From the NCBI RefSeq assembly GCF_030272615.1, contig NC_081409.1, positions 240,031,832 through 240,095,831 on the forward strand: 64,000 nucleotides of DNA. Reading direction: 5' to 3'. The translations under genes and the position numbers were made by a program. This stretch comes from Cryptomeria japonica. Taxonomy: Eukaryota; Streptophyta; Pinopsida; Cupressales; Cupressaceae. Positions 25,014 to 38,141 of this stretch are shown here, in pieces (position 1 is the stretch's first letter; each line of letters opens with the position of its first letter). The notes beneath the pieces were generated by a model. The model was not told where the DNA came from and did no database searches. It saw only the letters and a list, made by a program, of their open reading frames with translations.

Positions 25014-26340
25014 TGTTGGACATTGTTGCTTCTAGGATATGTTGTTATCATTGATGTCAACATATTCCTGCTTCAGTGCTTGTAGATTGGTTTATTAGTA
25101 TCATGGTTGGGTTTATGGAGTATTTATAGTATCACTATATTCTTTTGTATTAGTTTTGGTGATTCGGGAAGCTTAATTGATCATATCATATGATCCAGTT
25201 TTGCAATATGTTTTTCTGATCAGTGCTTTGCAGAATTTGGTATTTCCTCCGGTATATTTCGGTGTAATCAAATCTTGAGTTGAGATTTTGGGATACTATT
25301 TGGGATGGTATTTTGCATCCTTATTTCAAATGGTTCATGATTTGGTGCTTCACAAGTCCTTTTCTTCATAACAATTGTTATTGTTTGTGTGTTCTTGAGT
25401 TCAGATGTTGATCAACGAAGATTTGATAAGTAGTGTAGGTGCAACTGTTACTGATGTTTCTAACGTGCTTGCTAGTATTTCCTAATTGTGTCCTATTTAT
25501 TTTTCTAATCTGCATTGCTCGTTGTGCATTCTCTTGGTGATTTTGTTGAACCAGTGATGTTCTTTGTGTTATGGAGTTTTTCTAGTGGTGTAGCGTGTTG
25601 CTATTGATCTTGGCATGATTTTCGGCGGTGTTGCATGATTGGAGATTTGAATTATTTCCATGTTATGCCATGAATATCATTATATTTGTCCAATGGTCGA
25701 TCTTTGTATCATGTGATGTAATTTTGTAATTGTGAGTTGAGGGTTTAGTCGACCTTGTTGTCAAGGTTGATGAATTGTATAAATAGGTGGTATTGTCATA
25801 TAATTTTGGTATCAAGGTTGTGTCTGCATTATCAGAGAGTGGTGTATGTGCGAACAAGTGATTCATCCTTTAGCATTGTGATTGAGAAGAGATTGGTGTT
25901 ACAGAGCAAGGAATTATGCTTAACTGGAACTATCATCAGACATTTGGAGATGCTATTATTGTAGTTTATTCCTTCCGGATTGTAGTGTGAATCTTATTGT
26001 AAGTCAGTGGGGCTTCCCTGAGGGTTGTAGCCTTCCAGGTCATTATATTTTGAGTAGTGATCTCAAGGCGGTGTGCATGAATGCATGTGCATTCCCCATT
26101 ATAATATTTACACATACTACCATAGAGTATCATCTTATTGTGGGTAGGTTCCCACCATGGTTTTTCCCTTAACCGGATTTTCCGCGTCAAAATCTTGGTG
26201 GTGTGTGTTGTGTTATCGATTTGCTTATCTTTGTTATTTCTTTAGTTTATCAGATCTAGTTTTATGGCTAAGTTTGTAGATCCGGTGAAAATTGATTCAC
26301 CCCTCCCCCTCTCAATTTTATTTCATTGTTGTTGCCAACA
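25014..26340 (+). repeat. 5' LTR of element C
   Basis: Starts TGTTGGACATTGTTGC and ends TTGTTGCCAACA. It contains the CCACCATGGTTTTTCCC / TTTTCCGCG motif near 26152-26187 and the C-rich CACCCCTCCCCCTCTC tract. Partner of 29636-30953. Confidence 0.92.
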
Positions 26341-26354
26341 ATTGGTATCAGAGC
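26341..26354 (+). other. Primer-binding site of element C
   Basis: ATTGGTATCAGAGC begins at the first base after the LTR. It is an exact match to the tRNA-Met-type plant copia primer site. Confidence 0.93.
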
Positions 26355-26396
26355 AAGATCCTCTGGAAGAAGCTTAACCGCTTGAGGAGATCTGGG

Positions 26397-27590
26397 ATGG
26401 CAACTGGAACTGGAGGTGTTATCTTTAAGAAGAAGAGTTTGAGATTTGATGGTAGTAACTATATTATATGGAAGAACCAGATGGAAGTGCACTTGAGATA
26501 TCTTGGAGAAGATTATTGGAAGATTACAAAGAATGCCTATTCTTCGCCTTTGAATGGACTGGTTACTGTTGATAAGATCAAGGGAGTTGAATATAACATT
26601 AGAGCGAAGGAAGCATTGTTGAGTGCCTTGAATAATTCAAAGATGACACATGTAATGGGACTTAAGATAGGACATAAGATCTGGGAGATGCTTGAAACCA
26701 TGTATGAAGGAGATAAACAAGTGAAAGTTGCTAAGTTACAGAGTTTGAAAGGGAAATATGAGATGTTGAAGATGGGAGAAGATGAGAACATAAATACCTT
26801 TATGGCTAAGGTGAATGGTCTTGTCCTAGGTATCATATGTGTCAGTGGAACCCTTAAAGAAGATGAAATTGCTGCTAAGGTGTTGACATATTTGCCTCCT
26901 TCTTATAAACATAAGGTAGTTGCTATTGATGAGATCCAGAGTGTGACTACAATAACAAGAGATATGTTGGTTAGAAAGACTATTGCATTTGAGTTGAGTG
27001 AATTAGGTGAATCACATGGAAAGTTTGAGACAACATTTAGAGCATTTGTGTCTGGAAAGAAGAAGTATGATCCTGAAGAATGCAAAATATCTAGATATGA
27101 AAGAGAAAGGAATGAGATGGAAGAGCAAGAAAGAGAACTAGATGAACTTGAAGCATTGATTGCCCAGAGATTGCCTAAAGGAGTCGGTAAGTATGAAGGA
27201 AAATTGCCCTTGAAATGTTTCTCTTGCAATAAGGTAGGACATTTTTCTTCTAGGTGTCTGAAGAGAATGGCTAAGTATGATAGGCATGATAAATTTAATA
27301 AGAATGATAGAAATGATTGATATGAGAAGCATGAGAAGTATGATAAGCCTTACAAGTCTAACCAGAAGTATATGCATCAGAAGAACTGTTATTATGCTAC
27401 TGATGAAGGTGTTACAGATGAAGAATTAGAAGGAGATGAAGTTGTGTTTCTTGCCATTAAAGAAGATGGTCTGGTACATATTGATTTCACTAACTACACT
27501 ATTGAGGAGAAAGCTTTGGCTGCTAAAGTTGAGGAAAAATATGAATGGATGATAGACAACATTTATTCATATCATATGATGGGTAATTAA
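26397..27590 (+). pseudogene. gag and protease remnant of element C
   Basis: ATG at 26397 (MATGTGGVIFKKKSLRFDG) opens a largely intact Gag of about 307 residues. It has the YIIWKNQMEVHLR and WEMLETMYEGDKQ helices and an acidic Glu/Arg stretch. A complete CCHC knuckle (CFSCNKVGHFSSRC) sits near residues 277-290. A TGA at 27318-27320 follows. The same frame then continues through an acidic linker to the protease site. The expected D-S-G is DNI and the following residues are also changed (WMIDNIYSYHMMGN). It stops at TAA 27588-27590. The Gag part is the best preserved copia Gag here; the protease is inactive by sequence. Confidence 0.9.
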
Positions 27591-27604
27591 AGAAAATTTG
27601 TGAG

Positions 27605-29352
27605 TTGAAGCAGAATAATTTGGTAGAGACTGTTAATCCGAATGTTGTTATTGCCAGTGGAGAGGTGCAAGAACCTGAAAATCAGAACAATCAGAAGACT
27701 CTGAGGTATGTAAGATTGAATCATTTTGAAAATCTGATTATTGGAGATCAAAATAAAGGTGTGGTGACTAGAAGAAGGATAGTTGCTAAAGAGGTATGTT
27801 TGATTTCCAAATTTGAACCTAAAGATGTTGTTGAGGCTTGCAAAGATGAAAATTGGATGAGAGCTATGGAAGAATAATTAGATCAGATTGAAAAGAATGA
27901 CACATGGGAGCTTGTGCCTAGACCTAAAGATAAGAATGTGATTGGTACTAAATGGGTATTTAGGAATAAATTGAATGAAGTTGGTGAAGTTTTTAGAAAT
28001 AAAGAAAAACTAGTATGCAAAGGATATTCACAGAAATAAGCGATTGATTATGAGGATACTTTTGCTTTGGTAGCCAGACTTGAAGCTGTTAGATTGTTGC
28101 TTGTATATGTTGCCTATAAATATTTCAAGGTATATCAGATGGATGTCAAGTCAGCTTTTTTGAATGGTGATCTTGAGGAAGAATTCTACATTGAGCAACC
28201 TGATGGATTTTCATTATCATATGATGGGGACATGGTATGTAAACTGAAGAAAGCTCTTTATGGATTGAAACAAGCCCCTAGAGCCTGGTATGTTAGATTG
28301 GATAAGTAATTGCTGAAATGAGGATTTAATAAAGGGACTATTGATAGTAATTTGTATTTTAAGATTGAGAATGATAACAACTTGATTTTTGAAGTCTTTG
28401 TTGATGATATTATCTTTGGAGGAGATAATAACTTGAGCATGAAGTTTGTTGGTGATATGCAAAAAGAATTTGAGATGTCTATGATAGGATAGATGAAATT
28501 TTTCTTAGGTTTGCATATTTCACAAACAGGAAAAGGTATTTTTATATCTCAAACTAAATATGTGAAGGAATTGTTGAAGAAGTTTGTATTAAATGACTCC
28601 AAACTGGTTGGAACTCCTATGGTGACTAGCTGAAAATTGTCTAAGAATGATGAATTTCCAAAAGCTAATCAGTCTTTATATAGATCTATGGTTGGGGGAT
28701 TGCTATATCTTACTTAGACTAGGCCAGACATTATGCACATTGTGTTCATGGTTGCTAGATATCAAGTTGATCTGAAAGGGAGTCATGTCACTGCTTTAAA
28801 GAGAATATTCAGATACTTGAAGGGAATTGTGGATTATGGTTTTTGGTATCCGAAGAATTGATGATTTCATGTCATGTTCTTACACCGACGTTGATTGGGC
28901 TGGTGATGTTGATGACCGAAAGAGTACCTCTAGTGGTGCTTTATTTTTGGGTAATAAATTGGTTTCATGGGCTAGTAAGAAACAAGATTCAGTGTCCTTA
29001 TCTACTGTTGAAGCTGAGTACATTGCTATTGTCGGTAGCTACACTTAGGTAGTTTGGATGAAGCAAATGTTGAAGGATATCAGAGTTTATCTATGATGAG
29101 CCTAATGTCACATATTGTGATAATTCTAGTGCTATTAACATATCAAAGAATCCAGTGCAACATTCAAAAACTAAACACGTGTCAATCAAATATCATTACT
29201 TGAGAGAAAAAGTCAGTGAAGAGGAAGTAAAGTTGGAATATGTGTCTACAAAGGAACAAATTGCTGATATTTTTAGTAAGCCTTTGCCTACAGATACATT
29301 TGTCTATTTGAGAGACAAGTTAGGGGTATCCAACCCTCCTGATGAGAACTAG
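27605..29352 (+). pseudogene. pol of element C: hinge, reverse transcriptase and RNase H (no integrase)
   Basis: After the protease remnant the sequence passes straight into the hinge normally found after integrase (KTLRYVRLNHFEN, VVTRRR). RT follows: [48 protein letters not shown] reads FVDD, which keeps both Asp. In-frame stops occur at 27875-27877, near 28037, near 28307 and beyond. RNase H has TDVDWAGDVDDRKSTSSGA, VSWASKKQ and EAEYIA, then shifts frame to the last block HSKTKHVSIKYHYLREKV...FSKPLPTDTF ending 29352. No HHCC finger or DDE block is present anywhere. Confidence 0.9.
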
Positions 29353-29635
29353 ATGCATTGAGTTGCATCAATCTGGTGGACTTCACAGTTTTATTTCTTT
29401 ATCCAAATTGATGAGTTGGCGTTGCTCCTCTAGTGGAGTAGTATGGTTATGTGTTCTAAGGAGAGTTTGGTTTTTTGTTTTGAGATCTTTGGCATTGATG
29501 TCAAAGGGGGAGAGAAGCATGTGAAAATTTGTTTTATCTACTTGATCTTAGGGGGAGTTTATTGGAGTTGTTTTCTTTCTTTGCATTGATTGTTTTTCAC
29601 ATTCATATTTTGCCATCAATGCCAAAGGGGGATAT
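29353..29635 (+). promoter_or_regulatory. Multiple polypurine tracts of element C
   Basis: PPT-like runs CAAAGGGGGAG (about 29502-29512), TTAGGGGGAG (about 29549) and CCAAAGGGGGA (29621-29631) precede the right LTR. The last is four bases from it. The surrounding words CATTGATGTCAAAGGGGG and CATCAATGCCAAAGGGGG repeat the pattern found in elements A, B, F and the 61.8 kb remnant. Confidence 0.75.
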
Positions 29636-30953
29636 TGTTGGACATTGTTACTGCTAGGATATGTTGTTTTGATATCAACATATTCCTACTTTGGTGCTTG
29701 CAGATTGGCTTATTGGTATCATGGTTTGGTGTATGAAGTATTTATAATATCACTATATTCTTCTGTATTGGTTTTGGTGATCCGGGAAGCTTAATTGATC
29801 AAATCATATGATCCGGTTTTGTAGTATGTTTTTCTGATCAATGCTTTGCAAAATTCGGTATTTCCTTCGATATATTCTATTGTGATCAAATCTTGAGCTG
29901 ATATTTTGGGATACTATTTGGGACGGTCTTGTACATCCTCATTTCAGATGGTTCATGATTTGGTGCTCCACAAGTCATCTTTTCTTCATAACAATTGTTG
30001 TTGTTTGTGTGTTCTTGAGTTCGGATGTTGATCAATGAAGATTTGATAAGTGGTGTTGGTGCAGTTGTAACTGATAATTCTAACATGCTTGCTAGTGTTT
30101 CCTAATTGTGTCCTATTTTTTTTATGACCTGCATTGATCGTTGTGCATGCTTTTGATGATTTTGTTGAACCAATGATGTTCTTCATGTTATGCGATTTTC
30201 CTGGTGGTGTAGCATTTTGTTGTTGATCTTGGCATGATTTTTGATGGTGTTGCGTGATTGGAGATTTGAATTAGGTCCATGTTATGTTATGAAAATAAAG
30301 ATATTGGTCTGGTGGTCAATCTTTGTATCGTGTGATGTAATTTTGTAATTGTGAGTTGAGTAGCCGACCTTGTTGTCAAGGTTGATGAATTGTATAAATA
30401 GGTGGTATTGTTATATAATTTTGGTATCAAGGTTGTGTCTGCATTATCAAAGAGTGGTGTATGTGTGAACAAGTGATTCATCCTTCGGCATTGTGATTGA
30501 GCAGAGATTGGTGTTGCAGAGCAGACAATTGTGCTTAAACGGAACTGTCATCAAGAATTTGGAGATGTTATTATTGCAGTTTATTCCTTCCAGATTATAG
30601 TCTGAATCTTATTATAAGTCAGTGGGACTTCCCTAAGGTTGTAGCCTTCTAGGTCATTAGCTTTTGAGAAGTGAGCTCTAGGTAGTGTGTCTAAATCCAT
30701 GTGCATTCCCCATTGTAATATTTACACATACTGCTGCAAAGTATCATCTTATTGTGGGTAGGTTCCCACAGTGGTTTTACCCTTAACCGAGTTTTCCATG
30801 TCAAAATCTTGGTGTTGTGTGTTGGGTTATCAATTTCCTTATCTTTATTATTGTCGCAGTTTATCATATCTATTTTTATGGCTAAGTTTGTAGATCCAAT
30901 AAAAACTAATTCACCCCCCCTCTCTCAGTTTTATTTCATTGTTGTTGCCAACA
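29636..30953 (+). repeat. 3' LTR of element C
   Basis: Partner of 25014-26340. It begins TGTTGGACATTGTTACTGC and ends GTTGCCAACA, followed at once by the duplication TGATG and the resumed RNase H of element B. Confidence 0.92.
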
Positions 30954-30958
30954 TGATG

Positions 30959-31200
30959 ACCCTATCTCAATCATGTGTTATAATACTAGTGCAATAAACA
31001 TTTCAAATAATCTAGTACATCATTCCAAAACAAAGCATATATCCATTAGGTACCACTTCTTGAGGGAAATTTTTTTGGATAATGAGGTTAGACTTGAGTA
31101 TGTATCTACAAAAGAGCAGATTGCATATATATTTACTAAGGTGTTGTGCAGAGATACTTTTGAGTATCTCCAGTAGAAGTTAGGGGTATTACCCCTCTCT
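30959..31200 (+). pseudogene. pol of element B: end of RNase H (resumed)
   Basis: Continues element B after the nested insertion: DPISIMCYNTSAINISNNLVHHS, then TKHISIRYHFLRE and a degraded FTKVLCRDTFEYLQ before TAG at about 31174. The same blocks end the pol of elements A and C. Confidence 0.88.
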
Positions 31201-31428
31201 AGTTTGAACTAATGTACATTTTTTATGTGCATTGGTCCAGTGAGCAACCTGTATATTATTTTCTCGACTGATGCTTGTGTGCTTCCTCTCAGGGGGAGTA
31301 AGAGTAATCTTTTCAGGGGGAGTTTTGTCCACCTTTGTCATTATTGTCAAAGGGGGAGAGAGAGAGTTTGCATGATGATCGAATTGATGTTGTTGATGGA
31401 TGTAGTTATCAATGACAAAGGGGGATAT
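31201..31428 (+). promoter_or_regulatory. Multiple polypurine tracts of element B
   Basis: Four G-rich purine runs occur: TCAGGGGGAG near 31289, TTCAGGGGGAG near 31313, CAAAGGGGGAGAGAGAGAG at 31349-31367 and CAAAGGGGGA at 31416-31425. The last lies three bases before the right LTR. Confidence 0.75.
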
Positions 31429-32314
31429 TGATAGCATTATGATTATGCATGGTCATTGATGTCAAATCCTATGGTCCAAATGCAATATGTTGTGCAGAAG
31501 TATTTGAATAAGGTGTGTTGAGCATTTGAAGGTTTCCCAAATTTACCGGATGTTTTGGCTTTTTGGAAAATGTTATTTGGTGCTACTTTTGGGTCCGGAT
31601 TGGTCCAAAGCTCAAGGTTTTTTGGACTGGACATCGAAGTGATGTAATGGTAGTAATATAATGTGTGGATAATGTTTGGGGTCTATCTTTGGTAATAAAT
31701 GTAATGTGTTGACATGTTCGATGAGGAACGGTGTAATAAGGTCTACTTCGCATTTCTTCCCACCATTGGAATGATTAGTGGAGACCTGTTTTAGATCTAG
31801 GTCTCAACTGATATTGAGGATTATGTTTTTACAAAGAAATTATATGTAGGTGTATGATTTGATGAGTTGAGGTGTGGCTTTTTGTGTTGAAGACATGCAA
31901 GATTGAAAGAATCCAGCTATTGTGTGAGTATAGTGTTGTGGATTGTTACTGGAAGCACTTCCAGTAGTACAAACTATGTTTCAATGGTGGACTCTCTTTA
32001 TCTTTCTTTCTGCTTCAGTAGTGAGCCTTTTTGGGCAGTGACCACCCTGGTAATGAGCCATCCTTTGTGAAAATCACCTTAACTGGTCTCACCTTAACCG
32101 ATGTTTATATATTGATAATTAGCATTCTTTGTGGTTTTTCCCTTCTTGGTTTTTCCACATAAATTTTGGTGCTTCTTGTGTCTGATCTATTTTGTGTATA
32201 TGTTTTCATGTTTTATCAATTTTGCTAATTGTTCCAGATCTGTTAATTAAGTCTAAAAGAAAATTTTATTGTCAACTGATTCACCCCCCTCTTAGTTGCC
32301 CAGATATTCAACAA
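31429..32314 (+). repeat. 3' LTR of element B
   Basis: About 886 bp, starting TGATAGCATTATG and ending ATATTCAACA(A). It is followed by the duplication ACCCT at 32315-32319. It lacks the 1.06 kb block carried by the left copy. Confidence 0.9.
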
Positions 32315-32319
32315 ACCCT

Positions 32320-33680
32320 GTCACCTTTTATGTTCTTATTTTTTGTTGAAAAACTTTGGAAAAGATTTTTATAAGTTATTTGTGATCAAGACTCCAATTT
32401 GTACCCCTTTTTATGATTTTGTTAAAGGAGGTGACATACTAAACTTGTAGGTGTAAATCCATTTTAGAGTTGAGATTGTTGATGAAAATATGGAATAGAT
32501 ATTTTTTTAGTGTAGTCTATGGGAACTTAGAAGTGGAGGGGTTTTTGTCTCAAGGATTCATTTCTTGCTTAGCTTGTTGTCTAGTGAAGGCAGACATATA
32601 AGCTATTTCCAAGGATATGTCTTTGCTTTAGAAAGTGATTTGGATTAGATTAGATTAGGTTTGTTAAGGATGACTTTGGATAATAAATCTTGGATTTGTA
32701 TTAAAAGTTTCAAAGGGGAATCCCTTTGGACTCAAATAGTTAAGATGATTTGTTGGATGTTTGGATCAATTTGGATGTGAGATAATGAATAAAAAGGGAT
32801 GACTAAAATGGATGGTTATTTTTAGGTAGTTTGGATGATTTATATGATTTGGTTAAATGGGATGGTGGGTGTCAAGAATGAATAGAAGGACATGGATTCA
32901 AATTTTGGGATTGATTTGGTTTGATTCTAGGATAGTTTTGGAATGAAACAATAACTTAAGGCTTCAAGGATAGGTTTGGATGACTTGGAAATCTAGATGA
33001 TTGATTATTTGGACAATGTTGAGGGGCTTGGATGATTTGGATGCTCAAACATTGGATTTTTAGGACATTTTTGGAGTTGACTGAGTTTGGAAACTATGGA
33101 TAAGGCAAGCTTCTATGGATAGATTTGTGATTGTTGGATTTGGTATTTATAGATGAAATGAGGTTCCAAGGATAGATGTCTAATGATTAGATGTTTTTAT
33201 TTGAGGATCTACAGATGAGTTTCAAAGTATCTAAGGTTTGTTTTAGGGTAAAGGTGTTTTAGATTTGCATGGTTGCTAGGAGTATGCATAATTTGGAATA
33301 GGATGATGATTTTTTAATGATGGGATTAGGAGCCTTATGATTTTCCATGAATGAAGGAGTTTAGATTTGGATCAAGTTTAAATTTTCTATGAAAGCAATG
33401 GTTTGAAGATGAATTTTGGTCAAGGTTCCAAAGATGGGGTTGCTTGGGAATGACTTGATAATGTTGATCTGAAAAGGTTGAATGAGATTTTGTGTTCGAT
33501 GGGAAACATTTTATTTGAATTACTGCATTAGATTTGTCAAATTTAATGTGATTGGTGATGTGTTTTCAAAATGAAAAGGTGATGTTTGCAAAAAAAAAAT
33601 TGTCTTGGTTTGAGAAAAATAAAATAGGTTTAACACAATTATAAATAAATAAACATGTCTACAACCCAAATTATTCATAA
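32320..33680. other. No gene; G/T-rich stretch with recurring TTTGGATGATTTGG words
   Basis: From about 32640 to 33480 the plus strand is enriched in loosely repeated GGATG, GATTTGG and TTGGAT words without a fixed period. No LTR end, open frame or RNA gene is supported. Confidence 0.45.
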
Positions 33681-35086
33681 TGATATGATGAATCAATAAA
33701 GATCCGGACAACTACTGAGAGGGGGGGGGGTGAATCAGTAGATAGAAAACAAATTAAACTTTCACCAAACTCAAACCCAACTCATAATTCAATCATTGAA
33801 CTAACCGGATTAAACACCGTACTATAAACTGCAACTGCACTGTCAAGTTTACCGGTTAACTAGAATACCAATATAACAGTGTAGCAGATCTGAAACTCAT
33901 ATATCGTTTAACCAAAACATCAAACCACTTTACTAACATTAGTAATATTACATTTCAGATCACATCCGGTCATCTAAACACATCTAAGTGGCTTTACCAG
34001 TTAAACAGATTAACCATATCAAAACATAACCAAAAAAAACCATTCACCACTTGACACAATGATTTTGGACGTGGAAACCCAAATGGGAAAAACCACGGTG
34101 GGGATGAATACCCACAAGTATTATGAACTCTTCTGAAGTTTGCCCTGTTAGGAGCCAAGCCTTGTTAGAAGGTTTACAAAAATATCCTGTTAGGAACATA
34201 TCCGGTTAAGGACCACTTGGTTAAGGGATTGACTACAATACCCTATTAGGAGTAACCTCGATAGAGGATTTCAAATCCAAGCTAATGGATCACCTGGTTA
34301 GAGGATTTAGAAAACACCAAGCCTATTAAAGCTTACCCTATTAAGGGATTTAAATGTTGTAATTGTTAGAGAACAACAAGGTCTTTATTGATCTTGTAAT
34401 AGCACTACTATGCTTGATCAGATCCTTTTAATGCTCCTATCTGCCTTCACACATTCTATAGATATGCATTTTGGTTCGACAATCAATCACACAGACACAC
34501 TTAACCAAAATTGTCAACACTACTACAAAACAACTCATCGACCTTATAAGCAAAACAATAGGTCGGTAACACATCACAAAACCTAAGATCTCATAGAGAT
34601 TACAAATAAATCAGTTCAAACATGACCATAGGATTACATAGTAATCATCTGCACATTATTCTAGACAACCTTGACCACTCCTAGATCACCGCACAATGGA
34701 TCCTATAACTCATCATGCAGTTTCCACTTCATGCAATGCACTTGCTCATTCCCAAGATAAAACAATTATCTCTACACGCTAAAACCACTTTGAAACTCAT
34801 CATGTGCATCATGCATATGTGGCATAATCATCTTCGATCACCATTCGATCATAGATCAACACAACCGATTCACCAAGCTCCATCGGTTAGGGTTCGACAT
34901 ATCAACAGGTTAGGGTTACCGATTGATCTCTTTACTTCAATAGTAATATCGGTTTCCTTCACTTGCTCAACTACCGGTTGCATTACTTCATCACTACCAG
35001 TTGCAATACAATTCCATTACTGGTTACAATTGACATCAATGACAACACTTATACTTCATTAATGCAATCTTCATGCAATGCCAACA
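33681..35086 (-). repeat. Minus-strand copia LTR (same broad family as 7920-9406)
   Basis: On the minus strand it starts TGTTGGCATTGCATGAAG (from 35086) and ends after a C-rich CACCCCCCCCCCTCTCAG tract near 33718, with ATATCA at 33681-33686. It shares with the solo LTR at 7920-9406 the phrase for ACCGACCTAT...TAAGGTCGATG, the CTAACA-type micro-repeats, and the conserved motif seen here as GGAAACCC...GGGAAAAACCACGG (34073-34100). I found no matching target duplication, so the left end is approximate. Confidence 0.72.
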
Positions 35087-37419
35087 ATACAAAGTATTGG
35101 TATGTACAGACGTGTAAGGCCACTACTAATGCCATGTCTAGGCATAGAAAGTAAGTCCCATGGGGATGAACTAATCACTTAAATTTATCCTCAATATCAC
35201 ATGAAGGTGTGAGAGGAGAGCATATATGGACTACAATCTCATTTCTAGGGGCATGTGGTGACTAAATTCTCAACACTAACCACTAAGTATTGCGTCATAA
35301 TTATGTATAATTGAAAGGTCCTATATAGGCTTTATGTGGATTTTTAAGGGATTTTCTTTAAATACCAAAAGGTACATTGCACCAAAGTTTATGAACCAAA
35401 CTATCATTTACAAGTGTGTAGTTGGCATCAAATCTCTTCCCACTTCAACTATTCCCCTCAAATGGAAAAAAGAAATTATGCCAAACATGATAGCCCTCAT
35501 TTGAGATGAGTCTTTTAAATCTCCCCTTTCTTTATATACCCCACCAAAACTCATGGGTTCAATTTGTCTCCCATGTTCATGAAATACAATGTCAAGCTTG
35601 CTAAAAGACACCAAAAGGTGACACATTTTTTTATCTCCAAAATTTCCCTAAGGCATGATCAGAGAGCATACACAAGTGGGGAAGGATTTTTTTACCCCAT
35701 TTTTTCCTTATACCATGAGAGAAGATCATACACATCCTTAGCCAAAAACACACAAAAAATCTTTTTCAAACAAGACACAACAAATAAAACTTAAAGCCTC
35801 TTATTAAAAGAAATGTGTAATAAAATGGTGGTTTGAAAAGATAAATTTTGGACTCATGAACACTTGCAACCACAAAGTCTTAGTAGTTTCAATGGGTGTT
35901 CAACTTACAAAAATCATTGTAATTAGAGTGTTGGCAATGTGAATTACAAGAAAAATATACACAATTAGGATGCAATTAATATAACTAGTGTTTATTGTGA
36001 TATGGGCAGATTTTACCTTAGTCATGGTGAAAAGGGTGGAAGCAAATCTCCAACACCTATAAAATAAAATTAAAAAAGTTACCCTAAGTAAAAACTATGC
36101 AAATGTAAATAAAAAGATGATTTAGAAAAAATAAAAATATTTGAAATTAAAATTAAAATTAAAAGTAAACTATATAAATTAAAATTAAGCTATATAAAAT
36201 TTAAAACCAAACTATTAGAATATCAAAAATTAAAATATATACTCTTAAAAAAATCTAAATTATTAAGATTTATAAGACTATATAAATTTATAAACTAAAT
36301 TATTAAAAAAAAATTTGATAGATAATGGACCTATGGCCGAATAATTTAATTAATTAAATGAAATTACATAAAGTTTACAACCCGATTCAGTGTGGGCACC
36401 GGTAGGAAAGAATCGGGCTAAGAAAACCTCCGGTCTTGCCCAAGGAAAGAAATTTCCTGGAAATTTTTAGAAAAAACAGTAAGTGGCCAATTGCCATTCC
36501 AGACCAATACATTTGATAGTCCCTATCACAACTATCATACAAATTCCAGTGAAGATGTTTGCATAAATTGACTATAACAATGTCGTATTCCGATAATGAT
36601 CGTATGGGGCAATTCTGAATAAAGCATGTCGGAACCTCCACCCGAATCCTGCAAAACCAAATTGCCAAAACAACTACGCACTCTTCCAACATATTGTTAG
36701 ATAAGTCTCAAATAGAAAGTAAAACAATTGTAGCCATACTTGTTAAATTCCCCTATTTTATCCCAGTAAAGACAATTACCATAACTTTCCACTATGAGAA
36801 TGCACCAAAAGATTACCCATAAAAGATCATATTACTCTCAAGTTGGTTCTTTTGAGCCACATGGTTGGGTGGTAGTGCCACTTTCCATCGGTATCATGTT
36901 TTCTTCCTTCTTGCGAGGGTTGACTTTGCAGGTGTTCCAATTGCTCTTTGGTCTTGATCATCTTCTTGTTCCAATTGGATTCCTTTGTACTCCTTGGATT
37001 CATTATTGTACCTATTTGAACCTTATGAGTTCAGTTGTATCATTTGTATTATTATGCCTTCTTGGCATGTTTTAAACTATGTAACTCATTATATGATCTT
37101 CTATTTAATTCATATATTATACTATAATTTAAATGCAATGTATGTGAGGTATTATAAGTTGTTAAATTTTGTAATGATAATTATGATGTTATTGAATGAT
37201 TTATTGTAGTAAAATAGATGTATGTAATTATTAGTATGTAATGAAATCATATGCAAGTATGTAATTTTAAGCATGTTTAATTCCGCTCTTTAAATGAATA
37301 TCATTGCAATGTATTAGGGATAGTTAACATGCATCATAAGTAGATAAGTAAACCTTAAGCTTTTAGTTTCTTTTTAAAGTAATCTTCATTGGAAACCTTT
37401 TAGGAATTTGGATAAGTAT
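35087..37419. other. No gene recognised; very AT-rich centre
   Basis: Holds no open frame or LTR end I can support. From about 36060 to 36330 it is built of AT-rich words (AAATTAAAATTAAAA, ATATAAA). The short open frames near 36387-36692 and 36794-37209 show no domain. Confidence 0.5.
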
Positions 37420-37554
37420 TTTGCTTGTGTAATTAATCAGTGCAATGCATAACTTAATGCACCTTAATGATATGTTATGTTTTTTTTTTTTTTAAATCCG
37501 CTTTTATTTTTATGTTTTAGTGTGTTCCTTTTGGGTTTCTTGGTGAGGCATTAC
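37420..37554 (-). repeat. Tip of a gypsy-type LTR (minus strand)
   Basis: On the minus strand this begins TGTAATGCCTCACCAAG from 37554, then AACCCAAAAGGAACACAC. The same text occurs at 48831 (minus) and, without the first bases, at 48664 (plus). TGTAATGCC starts are typical of plant Ty3/gypsy LTRs. The inner end could not be located. Confidence 0.5.
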
Positions 37555-37572
37555 ACGCATACTTAGGCACCT

Positions 37573-37715
<143 letters not shown>

Positions 37716-38141
37716 TTGAGATAGGTATTTAAATTTGTATTTTTTTTGTATTTCATCCCTTTTGCTTTGTTTAGAGCTTCTTAATTTTCTGCACCAGTTT
37801 CCTTTGTTCCTTTTGTGCTCCGGTGACATTTAAAGGGGCATTTATTAGGCCTCCTTCCTATTTTGCATGCTAGCTATTTTAGCATGATATGAGTATGTTG
37901 GGATTCAAATATAGCCGTCGGTAGTAATTGCTTTGATCTTGGAGATCGCTTCCCAGCAATATCCTTGCATCGTGACACTTTATTTTTTGCTTCACTGACA
38001 CTCCTGAGCGATCTACCAAGTCTTTTCAAGTTAGCAGTACTATCATTTAAGACAGAATTATGTGCATGATATCTAAGGTATTAGCTTCCCATCATCTTCC
38101 TTATGAAGTAGTCGGTTCTTTTAGTGTAAATTGGTCATCTG

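Larger units (their letters stand above)
25014..30953 (+). mobile_element. Copia element C, nested in B, lacking integrase
   Basis: A 5,940-bp element with LTRs of 1,327 and 1,318 bp and an exact duplication TGATG (25009-25013 and 30954-30958). Deleting it with one duplication rejoins element B's frame (VKFD then DPISIMCY). It has primer site, gag, a remnant of protease, RT, RNase H, several PPTs and the right LTR. About a kilobase or more that should encode the rest of protease and all of integrase is missing near 27600-27640. The LTRs differ at about one site in eight over the first 190 positions by eye. Confidence 0.93.
19267..32314 (+). mobile_element. Ty1/copia LTR retrotransposon B, split by element C
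   Basis: Bounded by LTRs starting TGTTAGCATTATG / TGATAGCATTATG and by the exact duplication ACCCT (19262-19266 and 32315-32319). The internal order is primer site, gag, protease, integrase, RT, RNase H, PPTs, right LTR. Element C (25014-30953) lies inside the RNase H. The left LTR is about 1.06 kb longer than the right because of an extra block at 19422-20480. Many stops and frameshifts make it an old, inactive copy. Confidence 0.92.

Noticed and set aside
32640-33480. Possible GGATG/TTTGG satellite
   Set aside because: Words recur without a fixed period, so I cannot support a tandem repeat.
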